Assembly: GCF_954871325.1 (NCBI RefSeq)
Contig: NC_088779.1
Coordinates: 10,852,846-10,916,845 of the forward strand
Length of the DNA stretch: 64,000 nt
DNA from: Gordionus sp. m RMFG-2023
Lineage: Eukaryota > Nematomorpha > Gordioida > Chordodea > Parachordodidae
Direction: 5' to 3'
The position numbers and the translations under genes are program-made. Positions 35,595 to 48,376 of this stretch are shown one piece after another (the first letter of the stretch is position 1; each line of letters starts with the position of its first letter). The notes below the pieces were generated by a model. That model had not been told where the DNA came from, made no database searches, and worked only from the letters and a program-made list of their open reading frames with translations.

Positions 35595-35817
35595 TAGTGT
35601 TGTTAAACGACTCGTTTTGAGCCGATTTTCAAAAACCGCTAACTCGATATTTTAGCCAGAAAAATATTGCCTAAGCCATGAGATTTGGCCAGTTGATGTT
35701 AAAATCTTTGTTCCTTCTACAAGCAAGATCTTCAGGCTTGTGTAATATTATTCTGGATGAAATATTGAGTTAGCCGTTTTTAAAAATCGGCTCAAAACGA
35801 GCCGTTTAACAACACTA
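35595..35817. mobile_element. MITE-G, complete, 223 bp, perfect TSD
   Basis: Begins TAGTGTTGTTAAACGACTCG and ends with the inverse CGAGCCGTTTAACAACACTA. The inverted ends extend for about 55 bases with few differences. GCTAAATG flanks both sides exactly (35587-35594 and 35818-35825). The terminal sequence AACGACTCGTTTTGAGCCG is itself partly palindromic, so the ends can fold on themselves as well as pair with each other. Non-coding; hAT-type by its 8-bp TSD. Confidence 0.95.
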
Positions 35818-36829
35818 GCTAAATGCATCACAATATACTCTAACATCCTCGCAATAAAAACCTAAATATTTAATTTTTTCTCAATCAAGATTTGTAATTT
35901 TTGGAAGGATTCTGTGGTAGTAATTTGCAAGTACTGTCTGATTAATTAAGAACCTTTCATTCATTTGAGTTATAAAAGCATCCAGGAGGAGGAAAGAGAT
36001 TCTTTCTATAGTATTCTTAATGATATTTGGAATGATGGTATCTTGCTGCGAGTCTAGATAGACAAATATTAAATTCATAGTGTTCTGCTTTTAACTCAAC
36101 AATGACATAAATTTATGAAATTTGTCATCTAAAATTTGCCCTAATTTCCTTATTTAGAAACTTTCATTTTCCGGTGAAAAAGTTTCAAATTATTCAATAA
36201 GAAATTTCAAAATGATAGATAAATATAACTACAAGGAAATTCACATTAATTCATAGAATAAATTAGGAGCTTCTACTTTATATTTTAATGGTCCTTATAA
36301 TATTATTATATTATCTGTTTATATATTGTTTTGCCGCTATAAATCAAATATTTAAAGTACGATAATTGTAAGTTAATTTATTTTCTTTGAAATTATATTC
36401 AAATATTTTTTATATACAATTAAATATACAATTAACTTTTACCAAATGATATATACTGATAAATTGTAAAGATTATTATTTTACCAAATAAATATCTTTA
36501 ATTCTTGTCGAACCTTATTGATAAAATCCCTACAGAGTGTATTTATTTTTGCTGTTAATGTTATAAATAAATGCATATTGGAATATATATATGCGAAAGA
36601 GGTAGAAATGATTAATTAATTCTAATAAGAAAATAAAACAAGAACAGTAATATATTTGAAAAATATTTTAGCCCATCTGAATTTTTAAGCTGCCCCGCTA
36701 TGTAAGCGCCTGAGCAATTCGGGCAAGTGGCTAATAAAAAAATTTTAATAAAATAAAAGGGCTTATAAAAATAAATAAAATATTCTAGCAATAGAAATAA
36801 TAATTCTTTTATAAATTGATTAAACTAGA

Positions 36830-37150
36830 CCGTGACGAAGCATCGATAAAGCAAGGGCAGCACTGCTTCCCTTAATTTTTTTTTTAAAAATTTATAAAAT
36901 TAATATAATCTTTAAACTATGTTAAAAAAATTTAATACTAATATGACAAATAAAAAAATGATTAATATTTTGCAACGTTAAAATATTACTACGTTAAAAA
37001 AAACTTATTACTATTATTTTTATGCTTTTAATATTAAAAAAAATTAATATTTATTTTTACTATGTTAAATAAAAAGTTATTATTTTTACTACGTTAAAAA
37101 AAATATATTTGAGGGAAGCAAATTTAATTTCTTATTTTTAAAATTAATAA
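36830..37150. repeat. Dispersed repeat, copy 2 (first copy at 8.4 kb)
   Basis: Shares CCGTGACGAAGC, ACTACGTTAAAAAAA words and GAGGGAAGCAAATT with 8425-8690 in the same order. Several internal copies of TTACTACGTTAAA suggest local expansion. Non-coding. Confidence 0.65.
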
Positions 37151-37287
37151 AGGAAAATACCATATTCATATCTCATATAATATATTTTTGGTGTCATTTT
37201 TTTTATTAAATAATTATAAAATTGGGGAATAGATTTAAGTAAACTGCAAATGTTTAGGGAATAATATTTTTTATAAACTATTAATTG

Positions 37288-38012
37288 CAGGCGCGTACGC
37301 AGAAATTTAGTCTGGGGGGGGGGAATTTTTAAGAAATATCATTGAGCATAAATTTATTAGGACTAATAACTTTTCTAATTTTAAATTAATATGAATTATA
37401 AATTATATATATAAACCTGCATATAAAACACTATAAAATAAATTGAAAAAATATAAAACGGATATAAATGGCGGCATTGAAAAACTATAAAATAAATGTG
37501 AATTATAAAATTTAAAGTGAATATAACCACAATATAAATCACTTAAATGACCCCAAATAGAAATTTGTTTTGAGCCTTTAAAATTTATATATAAAGTATA
37601 AAAAATTTAAATGTTGGAAATATAAATTAATACACAAAATGTTTCTTAGGAATAATTATATTTTGTATGTTTTGAGCTAATTTTACAATTATCTAATCCT
37701 TGCTTGGCGTTAAATGCCTATGAATATTCAAAAGAGATAAACCATTCAATCTACCTTCAGAAGTTTTACTTTTCACAGGTATGTTTTTCAGAGACTTGCA
37801 GGCCCGGCCCCCGGGCCGGACCGTATTTTAATTTTTTATAAATATACCCGGGACGGGCCCGAATTTTTTTTCCAAAAAACACCCGGGCTGGATCTGAATT
37901 TTTTTTTTAAAAAAATATCCGGGCCGGGCTATATATTTTAAAACCAAACATTTGAAATCGCCATTATTAGCTATAAAAATCAAAAATAAATATAAAATAT
38001 TTTAAAAATCTT
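37288..38012. mobile_element. hAT-A copy, cut off by a gypsy fossil, carrying MITE-H
   Basis: Starts CAGGCGCGTACGCAGAAATT with a 10-G run, and runs parallel to 47435-48060, including GCATAAATTTATTAGGA and CCTTGCTTGGCGTTAAATG. MITE-H begins at 37789 (CAGAGACTTGCAGGCCCGGCC), at the same internal place as in the 47.4-kb copy. Similarity stops at about 38012, where RNase H sequence of a gypsy element begins. Confidence 0.8.
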
Positions 38013-38373
38013 CTTACCGGGGCATGAGAATCTTATAATCGACGCATTATCTAGGTTACCGTTACAAAACAGTCATTGGCAATTCGTAATATCGATTTAT
38101 ATGCAGATTTCAGAGAAAAACCTGCGAAGGAATTCGGTACAACCGATACTAAAACGAGTGGCACGGCATATTGAACAAGGTTGGAGAGGTTTTGATAGAA
38201 GGAAAAACAAGATCTAGTAATTTTCCATACCCAGTAGACAGAGGAATAGTCGAACAGAATGGTAGATTGATAATTCCAACTAAACTTAGGAATGCGTTGT
38301 TGGAAACACTACTTCGGAAGCATACTGGAAAAACGCTATGAAATATATTTTTCGGTTGTATTGTTGGTTGACT

Positions 38374-38779
38374 TGTCACAATCAGAAGTTTTTGGATTGT
38401 GAACTTAAGAACCTAAATATAAAATAAAAAAAAAATATATACTAAAATATGATTATTAATCTTTATTAAATTAATAACTATAATCAAATACAAAGTGAAA
38501 AACATAATCAAAATAAAAGAAAAATAAAATTAATATAAGATAAATAAAAGTAAAAAATTAAAATCTAAGTTAAACAAAAATTAATAATTTTTCGCATCAT
38601 AATTTCTCTATTATATATCCTTTTTCTTTAATCAACATTCACATAGTCTCAATTTGCATCTTTCTTTTTTCTTGAGTAGATCTGAATATCTTTCGGTTTC
38701 GTAATTTTGTTTAAAAGTAATTTGCCCCTCTTTCGTTTTTCTTAATCTAGTAAATTTGAATATTACCACAATTACAACA
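38374..38779 (-). repeat. 3' LTR of the non-coding LTR element
   Basis: Shares GAACTTAAGAACCTAAATAT and ATCTTTCGGTTTCGTAATTT with the repeat at 42216-42678. It is shorter mainly because the other copy has extra AAGAAAAATAAAATTA units. Confidence 0.9.
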
Positions 38780-39249
38780 CCCTTCCACTTAGATTAGTCC
38801 CACCATTCTACGAATGATCTCCTTTCTTCCGATTTTGACTTTACTGATCTTGTGTCTCCACCCAATCTATTCTTCTTAATCTTTAATGTCTTCTAATTTT
38901 TAACGATGGTTGTTTATTGTCTAATATTCTTCACTTCTAAGGATTGTTTGAATCCGATTACAATCTGAAATTCTTGAATCCTTCTGTTTCTTGTCCACCC
39001 CTTGTAAACGATTATCTCTTGATCTCTATCAGCAATTGACGAACTCGATTCACGCCTGTTATCACGATTCACGATGAATTCTTCTAGTCTCTTTTTAATT
39101 ATATTTAGTTTTAATTCTTTTGGTAAATTATCCTAGTCTTTGCTTGTTTCTAACGGTTTCTGGTAATTAATGATTAGCATATAATCTGGTAAACGATGAC
39201 GACTTTTGTTAACGCTTTTAGCTTGACAGCATTGACCAGTTGTTCTTGC

Positions 39250-39700
39250 TAGTCTCCTATTTCTAACGTTCTTTTGTATTAGCCGATTGGCTATTTAACT
39301 CTGTCAACGTTTGACGATAATTTGTCTGCTATTAACGATTGTTTCCGAGAATTCTGGTCTCTATCATCATCAACTTTCGTATCTAAAGTTTCCGTCAACA
39401 ATTGGCATATTAGTAAGCGATTAACGATTGCAGCATGAATGTCTCGAACATCTGTTCTATCTAGTTTCTTATTTAAAATGTTCTCTTATAATTGATTGAC
39501 GCTTTTTCTCGGAAATTGATTGGCGATAATTTGTCTGCGATTACTATTGTTTCCACAATTCTTGTCTCTATGATCGTTGACTTTTGTATTTTAGACTAGA
39601 GTTTCAGTAAACACCTGGCTATATTGGTCAACGATTAACGAATGCATCGTGAACGTCTTGACTATCTGTTCTATCTAGTCTCTTGTTTCCAACGTTCTCT
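39250..39700. repeat. Two tandem units of about 225 bp in the non-coding LTR element
   Basis: The series TCTAGT-TC-TATTT, AACGTTCTTTTGTA, ATTTGTCTGC-ATTA, GTTTCC, AACGATTGCAGCATGAATGT and CTGTTCTATCTAGT recurs once with moderate changes, giving a period near 225 bases. TTAACGATT words recur even more often across 39000-39700. Confidence 0.65.
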
Positions 39701-40509
39701 TGTAATTGTTTAGCTCCTTCATCTAATTCTTGTAACTGTATCGATCTTTTAGATTTCTAAGTCTTCTACGACAGTTTGCACTTGCCAGGATCTCGACTTT
39801 ATCTTAAGATATCTTTATTTTCATTGATCTTTGTCTTCAGGTTTCGAGTAATCGCATCTAAAACATCTACCTAAAATAATCTATTTAACCCTTTATCACT
39901 TCTGAAATAATTTATAACTTCCTTATCACTTTTTATTACATTCATTCTCAAATCTAATATAGCAATAAAATATATCATATGTCCACTTTGTCTTAATGTA
40001 TAAGGTTATCGTCTCTAATCTAATTTCTCCTCACATAATCTATTAAATAGCTTAATTTCGATATACTTCTCTTTTTTTTTCTCTAAATTAAATTTTAAAA
40101 TTATAATACATAGTCAAAATACGCTAAATCAATTATACTATTATGTCAAATTCTATCACCCCTCTACCCTCAATGAAGCCCAACTCCATATCTTCCTTGA
40201 GCCCTTTGTAGGTAATCGTCCTTTAGCTATCAATCCACATCCTTTGTCAAACATGTCTATCTACCGTTGAATCTATATCTAAAATTCTCTTGAATATCTG
40301 GAATCTAAATAAAATCTTAGTTCTAAATTTTTAAAAATAATCTTGTAATCTTGTGGTACACGCCCGTTCTTTAAAGAAAACTAAAATATCTGTTTCTCTT
40401 TCTTTATGATGTTCACGTCCATTGTTCAAAAAAAACTGGAATAAATATCTTTTTTTATTCTTTTTCACCAACTGACTTATCTTCTCGCAAATCTCGTTGT
40501 TTCTCAACA

Positions 40510-41030
40510 CACCAAAATTATGATTCTAATAACTCTCGGAGACTTGTTAAAATACAAATCAATTATTATCATCAATTTTATTCTATCTGAAAATATGATT
40601 CTCATAATTATGTCTATCATCAATTTAATTCTATCTGAAAATATGATTCTCATAATTATGTCTATCATCAATTTCATTCCATCAGAAATTATAATTCTCT
40701 TAATTGTGTCTATCATCAATTTGTTCCTTTATAAACTATGATTCTCACAATTATGTCTATCATTAATTTCATTCCATCAGAAATTATGATTCTCATAATT
40801 GTGTCTATCATCAATTTGTTCCATTATAAATTATGATTCTCACAATTATGTCTATCATCAATTTTATTCTATCTGAAAATATGATTCTCATAATTATGTC
40901 TCATCAATTTCATTCTATCTGAATTTGATTCTCATAATTTTGTTATCATCAATTTCATTCCATATAATTTATGATTCTCACAATTATGTCTATCATCAAT
41001 ATTAAAACACAAAATTATGATTCTATAATT
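40510..41030. repeat. Minisatellite of about 48 bp, about ten units
   Basis: Units of the type ATGATTCTCATAATTATGTC followed by TATCATCAATTTCATTCCATCTGAAA repeat head to tail from about 40516 to 41020. Variants share the core GATTCTCA-AATTATGTCTAT. Open frames on both strands across it (Ile-rich) are by-products of the repeat. Confidence 0.9.
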
Positions 41031-42215
41031 CTAGCACAACTTGTTTTAAAAAAACGTACTTTTTATTTCACAACACTAAAATTTTTCTTTTAAAAACATC
41101 TTGAATTCTCCTACCTTTTTTTTTTTATCAAAAAAATGTCTTTTTATTTTTATCAAAAAAATGTCTTTTTATTTTTCCGAAGTATTTCATATCCATATCA
41201 TTATTAAGAAAAAATTATTTCTTCATTCTGCACGATATTTACTTCTATCTAAAACCGATTAAAACAATTTAAAATAAATCTTATCATTTCTTTTTTAGTA
41301 TTTCTCTATCTTTTTACTATAATTAGAATAACGTTGCCTAATTGCCTTAAAATCTTATTTGATTCAAAAAATAAAAATCCGATCTCTAACTGAGCTCGAT
41401 TGCTGTATATATTTTCTAATGACGAAAGCCGTTTCTCTTTATGAAGATTTTTGGTTAATCTACAACCTAATATTATACTACATTCACATATCAAATCCTT
41501 GAGGCTGTTTTATCTCTCGCAGCCCTTAAAATAAAAGTTAAACGTAAATCTTCAATAAGAATTTTATTGTAACCTCAACTATTTTCTAACAATAAATTTA
41601 TATTCTAATCTTATTCGGCCAATTTTTAAATTATTATATCTTAGCAAACTATTAGTTTAATTTTAATCTTCGCAATTTATTTTTCTTTTTCTTTGTCATA
41701 GTTATTTCTAGTGATCAATTTATAATAATTTTAAAATCTAAAATACCATAGTCTCTATTAGTTTCAAAATTCATATGGTTTTAGTTTACCAGTAACTTCT
41801 AAATATAAAATTCCTAATTATCACCTTTAAATTACTAAACACAAACTTCTTTTTATCTTATCTACTATGAATGCTACCTTTATAATTCTTTGTTTTTAAT
41901 TTTAGATTTTATATTCCTACATAAACATAATCTTATAAAAATAATTTTTCTTTTTCAACATACATCTTTAAAAATAAATCTAAATCTCTTTTTTATCCAA
42001 TTTTTATTTTTAAAGATAAATTTTCTTCTTTTTAGAATATTTCTCTAAATATTTTTCCTACTTTTATTTACATATTTTTCTTATGTTCTTCTGGAATTTT
42101 TGTTTTTTTTGTATAAGAATACAGTTTGACACGTCTCCTTGTCCCACCGTATATATTGATTTGCATTAGACTGAAAAGTTGTAATTGCTCTGTCGCCTCC
42201 TCTCTCCAGCACCAT

Positions 42216-42678
42216 TGTCACAATCTGGAGTTTTTGTATTACGAACTTAAGAACCTAAATATAAAATAAAAATATATACTAAAATATGATTATTAATCTT
42301 TATTAAATAAATAACTATAATCAAATACAAAGTGAAAAACATAATCAAAATAAAAGAAAAATAAAATTAATACAAGAAAAATAAAATTAATATAAGAAAA
42401 ATAAAATTACTATAAGAAAAATAAAAGTAAAAAATTAAAAAGTAAAAATTAAAATCTAAGTTAAACAAAAATTAATAATTTTTCGCATCATAATTTCTCC
42501 ATTATATATCCTTTTTCTTTAATCAACATTTACATAGTCTCAATTTGCATCGAGATTTATTTCTTTTTTCTTGAGTAGATTTGAATATCTTTCGGTTTCG
42601 TAATTTTGTTTAAAAGTAATTTGCCTATCTTTCGTTTTTCTTAATCTAGTAAATTTGAATATTACCACAATTACAACA
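42216..42678 (-). repeat. 5' LTR of the non-coding LTR element
   Basis: Direct repeat partner of 38374-38779. It includes three to four short tandem units AAGAAAAATAAAATTA at about 42353-42425 that explain its greater length. Confidence 0.9.
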
Positions 42679-44230
42679 TAAGTGGGAAGAGGTCATCAAA
42701 TGGTATATTAAACTTTGTGTTGAGCATCAAAAAAATCTACTAAACGTAATGGAGTTATTCTTATACTAATGGAATATTAATAAAGAGCCATGGGAGAGTA
42801 TACATCTAGATAGATTTTTGCAGGACAGGTTGACTTTCTATATTGGTTATTGGGAGTAGAATCATATTCAAAATGGGCAGAGGTAAGCCTGATGAGAAGC
42901 ACATCGATGAAGGATATGATAACGAGATTAAAAAAAGTGGTTTGCTACCTTTGGAGTACCTAAAAGCATTGTAACTGACAATGGACTTAAATTTATTTTC
43001 ATAGAATTTAAGCTATATTGTGAGAAAACAACATTTTCCACATTCAACGCCATACCACCTTAAGACAAATGAGCAGGCGGAACGAACTATTCTGAAAAAG
43101 ATATACTGCCTGTGGAAATCCAATTAGTGATCCACAAGAAGTAAAGATCCAAAAAGTAGAGGCGTATTGGGAGAACATAATTTGACTAGTAGGTCGCCAG
43201 CGAAGATTATGTTCGGTAGTCAGATATGAACTAGTCCAGATTGGGCTAGACCAAAGGTGGAAAATGAAATGAATAAATTTAATGATAAACAATGTCGAGC
43301 ATGACGCACATTCCTGTGTTAGAGAATTTGCGTTGGTTAATATGGGATATGGAACAAAACCAATGAGAGCTGGAGAGGAGGAATAGTTCAAGATAGGAGG
43401 GTAATATTCATATATAATAGAGACGCTAGATGGCATACTGCGAATACATCCTGACTTATTAAATGGCCGTGTGGTAGCAGGTGCTACTGAACGGTAATAG
43501 CGGGTAGCGATCAGAGGAAGTGGAATGAGACACCAAATAGAGGGGGGGGGCAAAAGCCACCAATTGGAATAATTGAAGAGATGTGGGCGTTCCTTTCAAA
43601 TAATAAAAGGGAAATGTAGTAATGTAAATATTGAAATATACTATTTCTACATTATAAATTATTATATTCGTCGATTAGATATGGTTATAATGATTATATT
43701 AATATTATATTGGATGAGGTTAACTACTAACATCTATAGAATCAATTATAATATAATCGCAATCGATTAAATATGATTAACAATACTGTGAATGTATATA
43801 TTAAAGATTGAATATATCTGTGAATGTATATTTTAGTATAAGTGAAATAGTTTAGGTTAAAATTGCTTATTAATTTGGAACTAAAGTGCTATGATGTCCT
43901 AATTGATCGCTATCTATTAACTAAAAGATTGATTTTTTAAAATTTTTTATATTAAATTTACTTTAACCTCGCGGACTCGTTTTATAAAATTAACTCAATA
44001 ATTCGATATAAATTACTTGATAGATTTTGTAAACTATATAAGCGTAGAAATTTATTGTACTTTGCAGTTAAAATATTTTGTATATATTTTTATAAATAAA
44101 AATCTTAAATTTTTTAGTTAAATCTTGTCTAACTCCTTGCCAAGCTTAACATAAAGTACAACAATAGATATAACAGTTTTAAAATTGAGATATGTTATTC
44201 ACATTCACTTCCAATTGCATTATCATTTTG

Positions 44231-47200
44231 GTGCCAGTTACCACTCCTGACCAATTGTTACATTGTATTTATCAGATTTTTTAAGTTGGTAAACTTTAAT
44301 CTAAATTAAGTTAAAGAATATAATAGAGTTAATAAAATAATCGTATTGCATTAAAATCTATATATTTTATTATCTCTACAAATAATTTAAAACAATTTTG
44401 ATTGGGAAAATTTATTTTTCGATATTTTGTCGTAAAATATTTTTCATATGAAAATTTCGTCTGCATTCTAAATTACAGGTAAATATTATTTTTTTGAATA
44501 AAATTTAGAATTTTACATTTATTATAATATAATTATTAAGGTATATGATAAATTTCTTATTTATTCTTCTCTTTATAAATTTAATATTTTTCTCTATTTG
44601 ATATTTATTGTTACTTGAAATTTAAATATTATTATATTTATCTTAAGTTTGGGTTTACATAATTGTCTTTTTAGGGAAAACAAAACATCAAAATAGTTCT
44701 ATACAATTAATTTAGTTTTATTAAATAAATTTAAGAGATCTATCATGATTTTCTTATTTTGCTAATCTCAATCAATTTTAAGTTTTTAAAATGTGGTAAT
44801 TATAAGTCCTCATCTAAATAATATTAAAAAAATCAATTATTTGATCTTGTTTCTACACTATGGAAATCAGATTAGTTGTACTTATTTAAATGAAATAAAT
44901 TCAAAACAACAGACCTATTATTTAACCTCCTATCTAGGTTAGGCCCTCAAAGGAGTCAGTTCAAGCAGAGCTTGACTATATGTCAACATGGCCTATTTAA
45001 ATGGTGTAATAGCCAAGAACATATTTATTCTAATTATTTTTTACTAAATAGCTTTTTATTTAAAAATTTATATATATTTTGTTAAATAGTGAGGTCCAAA
45101 TCTTTTACCTGAAGCTATATCCAAACCTGATTAATTGTTACTAGTAACATAAGGATGAACAGAGTGATTGGTAAAGTTTTTTCTTGGTTGTCGGAGGCTT
45201 AGATTTTCTTAAAGAAAAGATAAATGAAGCAAGACATTTGATGTCCAACATTTAGGGTATATAATTTAATATAAGTGTGTCATTCTTACTAATTCTAATT
45301 GAATGGGGGAAAGGGGGTAAAAAAGCTTTAAATAGGTATTTTACATCTAAAAATTTAACTGGTAAAAAAAATTTGAATAAATTATATTCAAGAGTTGTAT
45401 ATTATTCTTATGTCTAGGAGCAAAACAATCAATTTTATTTGGTCATATCCTATCTCTTGAATAAAGTAAAAATAATCGTATTCCTTCTTTTCTCATGCAA
45501 TTAAGATATAGAACAATCTCTCATAAGAATTTTGAATTTGATTATTTTATTTTCATTTAAGTATTCAAACATATAGTCACTTTTTTCAAAAATAAAGTGT
45601 TCTCTCCCTCCTCTAATTAACATTGAGAAAAAAAATCTAGCCTAAAGAAGCTAAATTTTAGAATAACTTATCAGTTTGTATAAATAAACAATATTTAATT
45701 TATTGCTTTTATTGTATATTTGTTGTCTCCAATAAAGAATTATAAAGATTTGTCTTAAATAGAATTTTAGTTTTAATATATCTTTCACACATCCATTATC
45801 ATCTTATTTGGCATTGCTATGTATTGAATAGTTCTTGTCCTAACAGGATTTTGAATTAGGTTAGCAATAATAAAGTTTCACTCGTTATTATAAACGATAT
45901 TTATATATATATATATATATATAAAACACCATACATACAATATTACATTAAAATTTATCCCATACAAGGCATGGCTTAAACCTAGCAAAATGAACCTGAG
46001 ATTCGCTTATCAGCATAAACATAAAATGTTTGACTTAAAATGAATTTTGCAAAACTGTTGCCATTTCACTTAGTTAGAGTTTAGTCCTCCTAAAATTTTT
46101 ACTTGAAAATTTTAATCGTTATAGTTTTAAAATTTAAAAGTTTTTTTAAAAAAATTCTGTTTTGGGACACAACCAATAAATATATTATACCGACTTAAAT
46201 TTAAATCTCCTTAATTTCACTCTATAATAAAAATTAAAATATATCTCAATTTTCTTTTAACATGTAAATATGAATGAATTTGGTTCAATAAAAATAATAT
46301 CCAAAAAAAGAATAAAATCTTATCAACTCAGAGTCTCTCTTTGGGGCTAAAATCCTATTTTATAATGTGAATTTTACATTAATTGGCAAAATAGTATACA
46401 TTGCATTAATGACCTTAATCTATCAACTTTATGTTATTTTTATTTAAAAAAAACGAATTATTCGAAATCAAAGAAGAGTAAATTTTTATTAATCATATGA
46501 ATGTCGATTATTCGATTCATATCCAATTTTGAATAAGCCTCATATGGAAATATAGTTTTTGGCTAGACTTTTGTTCTCAATAACCAATTTTCACTTAGTA
46601 AAAAATAAGAGAAATGAAAATTTTCTATTAAAATATAACGTTTATATTGGAATATAACATTTACCGAGATATAGGACATATCAATTATAGTTATTTATAT
46701 TTAATATGCTTGTTTAATTAAAAAATTTCTGCCGTTTAGGCCTAGAAATAATAATGTATTGTTTTATAGACAACGCAAAACGTGAGTTATTTATAATATA
46801 AAAATATATCCTGTACCCATATATGCTAGTCAATTCGCTTCGCCCATGCAGTCAATACACGAATTTGTCTAGATATTATTAATTTACATAATCGTCCGAA
46901 ATTTATCGTCATTCGCGTTTTTTTAATTTTGAAAGAATGAATTTGCGGAAAAAGTATTCCATCATGTGTGTATATTTTTACCCAGTAAATTTAAAACAAT
47001 TTGCATTATAAATTTTTGAATTTATAGTACTTGCAATACACCTAATGATCAAGATATTATCATTGTACGAATTGTAACATTGAACGTTTTAAATAAATGT
47101 ATAAATTATTACAATTTTAATTATCATAATTATAATGATAATTTATGTCATTTTGAATTTAACTTCTAAAATTAATACCTTTTTAACAAAAATATTTTTT

Positions 47201-47426
47201 TTTCCTACGACTTTTATTATTTAATGTTTATCTTAACAACAACAACAAAACATAAAAAAAAATAACATGTCATTTTTTATGTCGTGTTAAACTTGCTATT
47301 GCAAATAAATTTATAAATTATTAAGTAACCGCAGCTTTGTTTTATTGTTTATAATTTTTAATTTGTATTGTTGTTTAATTTTTAAAAAAATTAAATTATC
47401 TTTATCTAAAAAATAAAAAGTAATAT
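44231..47426. other. Long AT-rich stretch without recognised gene
   Basis: No coding stretch, repeat copy or TIR was recognised in 3.2 kb. It contains an (AT)n microsatellite at 45901-45923 and ordinary poly-A/T tracts. If a gene exists here it is not visible by eye. Confidence 0.5.
45901..45923. repeat. (TA)n microsatellite
   Basis: A simple alternating TA run of about 22 bases. Confidence 0.9.
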
Positions 47427-47869
47427 ATAACAGACAGGCGCGTACCCAGGAATTTGGTCTGGGGGGGGGGGATAATAAATTTTTTTAAGAAATAATATTT
47501 TTAATTAAAAATACTAAGCATAAATTTATTAGGATTAATAACTTTTCTAATACACAATTTTAAACTAATGTGAATTAAAAAAATTATATATATAAACCGG
47601 AATTTAAATGTGAATCATAAAATATAAAGTGAATATAACCCACGATATGAATCACCTAAATGACCCAAAATTGAAATTTGAATTTTTTGAGCTTTTAAAA
47701 TATATAAAGTATAAAAAATTTAAATGTTCTTAGGAATAATTGTATTTTGTATGTTTTGAGCTAATTTTTCAATTATCAATCCTTGCTTGGCGTTAAATGT
47801 CTATGAATATTCAAAAGATCCAAATCATTCAATCTACTTTCAGATGTTGTATTTCATAGGTATGTTTTT

Positions 47870-48207
47870 CACAGACTTGCAGGCCAGGCCCCTGAGCCGG
47901 ACCGTATTTTAATTTTTTTAAATATACCCGGGCCGGGCTCGTAATTTTTTTTTAAAAAACACCCGGGCTGGGCCTGAAAATTTTTTAAGAAAAAATATCC
48001 GAGCCGAGTTGTATATTTTAAAACCAAATATTTGAAATCGCCATTATTAGCTATAAATATCAAAAATAAATATAATTTATTTTAAAAAATTCGGGCTAAG
48101 CCAGCCGGGCCGGGCCTGAAAATTTTTTTAAAAAAAACCCGGGCCGGAAAAAATTTTGAAATAAAATCTGGGCCTGGTCCTGCAAATGGTACCTCTGCAA
48201 GGCTCTG
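47870..48207. mobile_element. MITE-H inside hAT-A
   Basis: Begins CACAGACTTGCAGGCCAGGC and ends ACCTCTGCAAGGCTCTG. The interior repeats CCCGGGCCGGGC-like words separated by poly-T, giving a strong GC contrast with its surroundings. No exact TSD. An open frame through it on the - strand is a by-product of composition. Confidence 0.8.
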
Positions 48208-48376
48208 TTATTCTTCTTAAAAAAGTGAATGTTCTCTCATTAGTTTACTAAAGAGCTGCTAATATTTATATAACCATTTTAATAATTGGGAGTATAATCT
48301 AAAATGTGTTTGAAATAAAAAGCATCCATAGCATTTTTTGGGACTGTATCAACCATAGTTAATCTTTCAATCATAG

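Larger units (their letters stand above)
34858..36712 (-). mobile_element. hAT-A, old copy with two nested MITEs
   Basis: The right end GCCCCGCTATGTAAGCGCCTG is the inverse of the hAT-A terminus CAGGCGCGTACGCAGCGGGG; the left end near 34858 is worn but is followed by the family's GGGGATAATTTTTTTA. Flanks GGTAATTT and AGCAATTC agree at 5 of 8. On the - strand a transposase piece is open at 36078-35881 (IIPNIIKNTIERISFLLLDA, FITQMNERFLINQTVL), typical of the core of TTF/DUF4371-type hAT proteins. A complete MITE-G (35595-35817) and an older MITE-G (about 35200-35400) interrupt it. Confidence 0.7.
38374..42678 (-). mobile_element. Non-coding LTR element (LARD type) inserted in gypsy integrase
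   Basis: Two direct repeats bound it: 38374-38779 (406 b) and 42216-42678 (463 b), both TGTCACAATC... to ...ACAATTACAACA, i.e. TG...CA. On the - strand TGGTGCTGGAGAGAGGAGG (42196-42214) sits one base from the 5' LTR as a primer-binding-site candidate, and AAGTGGAAGGG (38780-38790) abuts the 3' LTR as a polypurine tract, so the element reads right to left. The 3.4 kb between has no recognisable gag or pol, so it must have depended on another element's enzymes. LTRs are still clearly alike, so it is younger than the gypsy it entered. No exact target duplication was found. Confidence 0.85.
38013..44230 (+). mobile_element. Second Ty3/gypsy fossil, split by a non-coding LTR element
   Basis: On the + strand it begins in the end of RNase H (ENLIIDALSRLP, about 38030), then the integrase approach region with RVARHIEQGW and the HHCC-like finger (to 38373). 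After the inserted element it resumes at 42679 with the integrase core (EPWESIHLDRF, then VPKSIVTDNGLKF near 42960-43000) and a C-terminal region with RSPAKIMFG (about 43200). A purine-rich AAAAGGGAAA at about 43605-43614 followed by TGTAGTAATG is a plausible start of the 3' LTR, whose right end I cannot fix. The copy is fragmentary, broken many times, and old. Its left part interrupts a hAT-A copy. Confidence 0.8.

Noticed and set aside
40504-40741. Ile-rich open frames on both strands
   Set aside because: Both arise from the 48-bp minisatellite; a unit length divisible by three keeps frames open without coding.
40516-41020. CRISPR-like regular repeats
   Set aside because: Units are head to tail with no unique spacers and the genome is eukaryotic; it is a minisatellite.
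43044-43553. 169-residue open frame on the - strand
   Set aside because: It is antisense to the integrase C-terminal region of the second gypsy fossil, which reads on the + strand; the - frame has no family motif.
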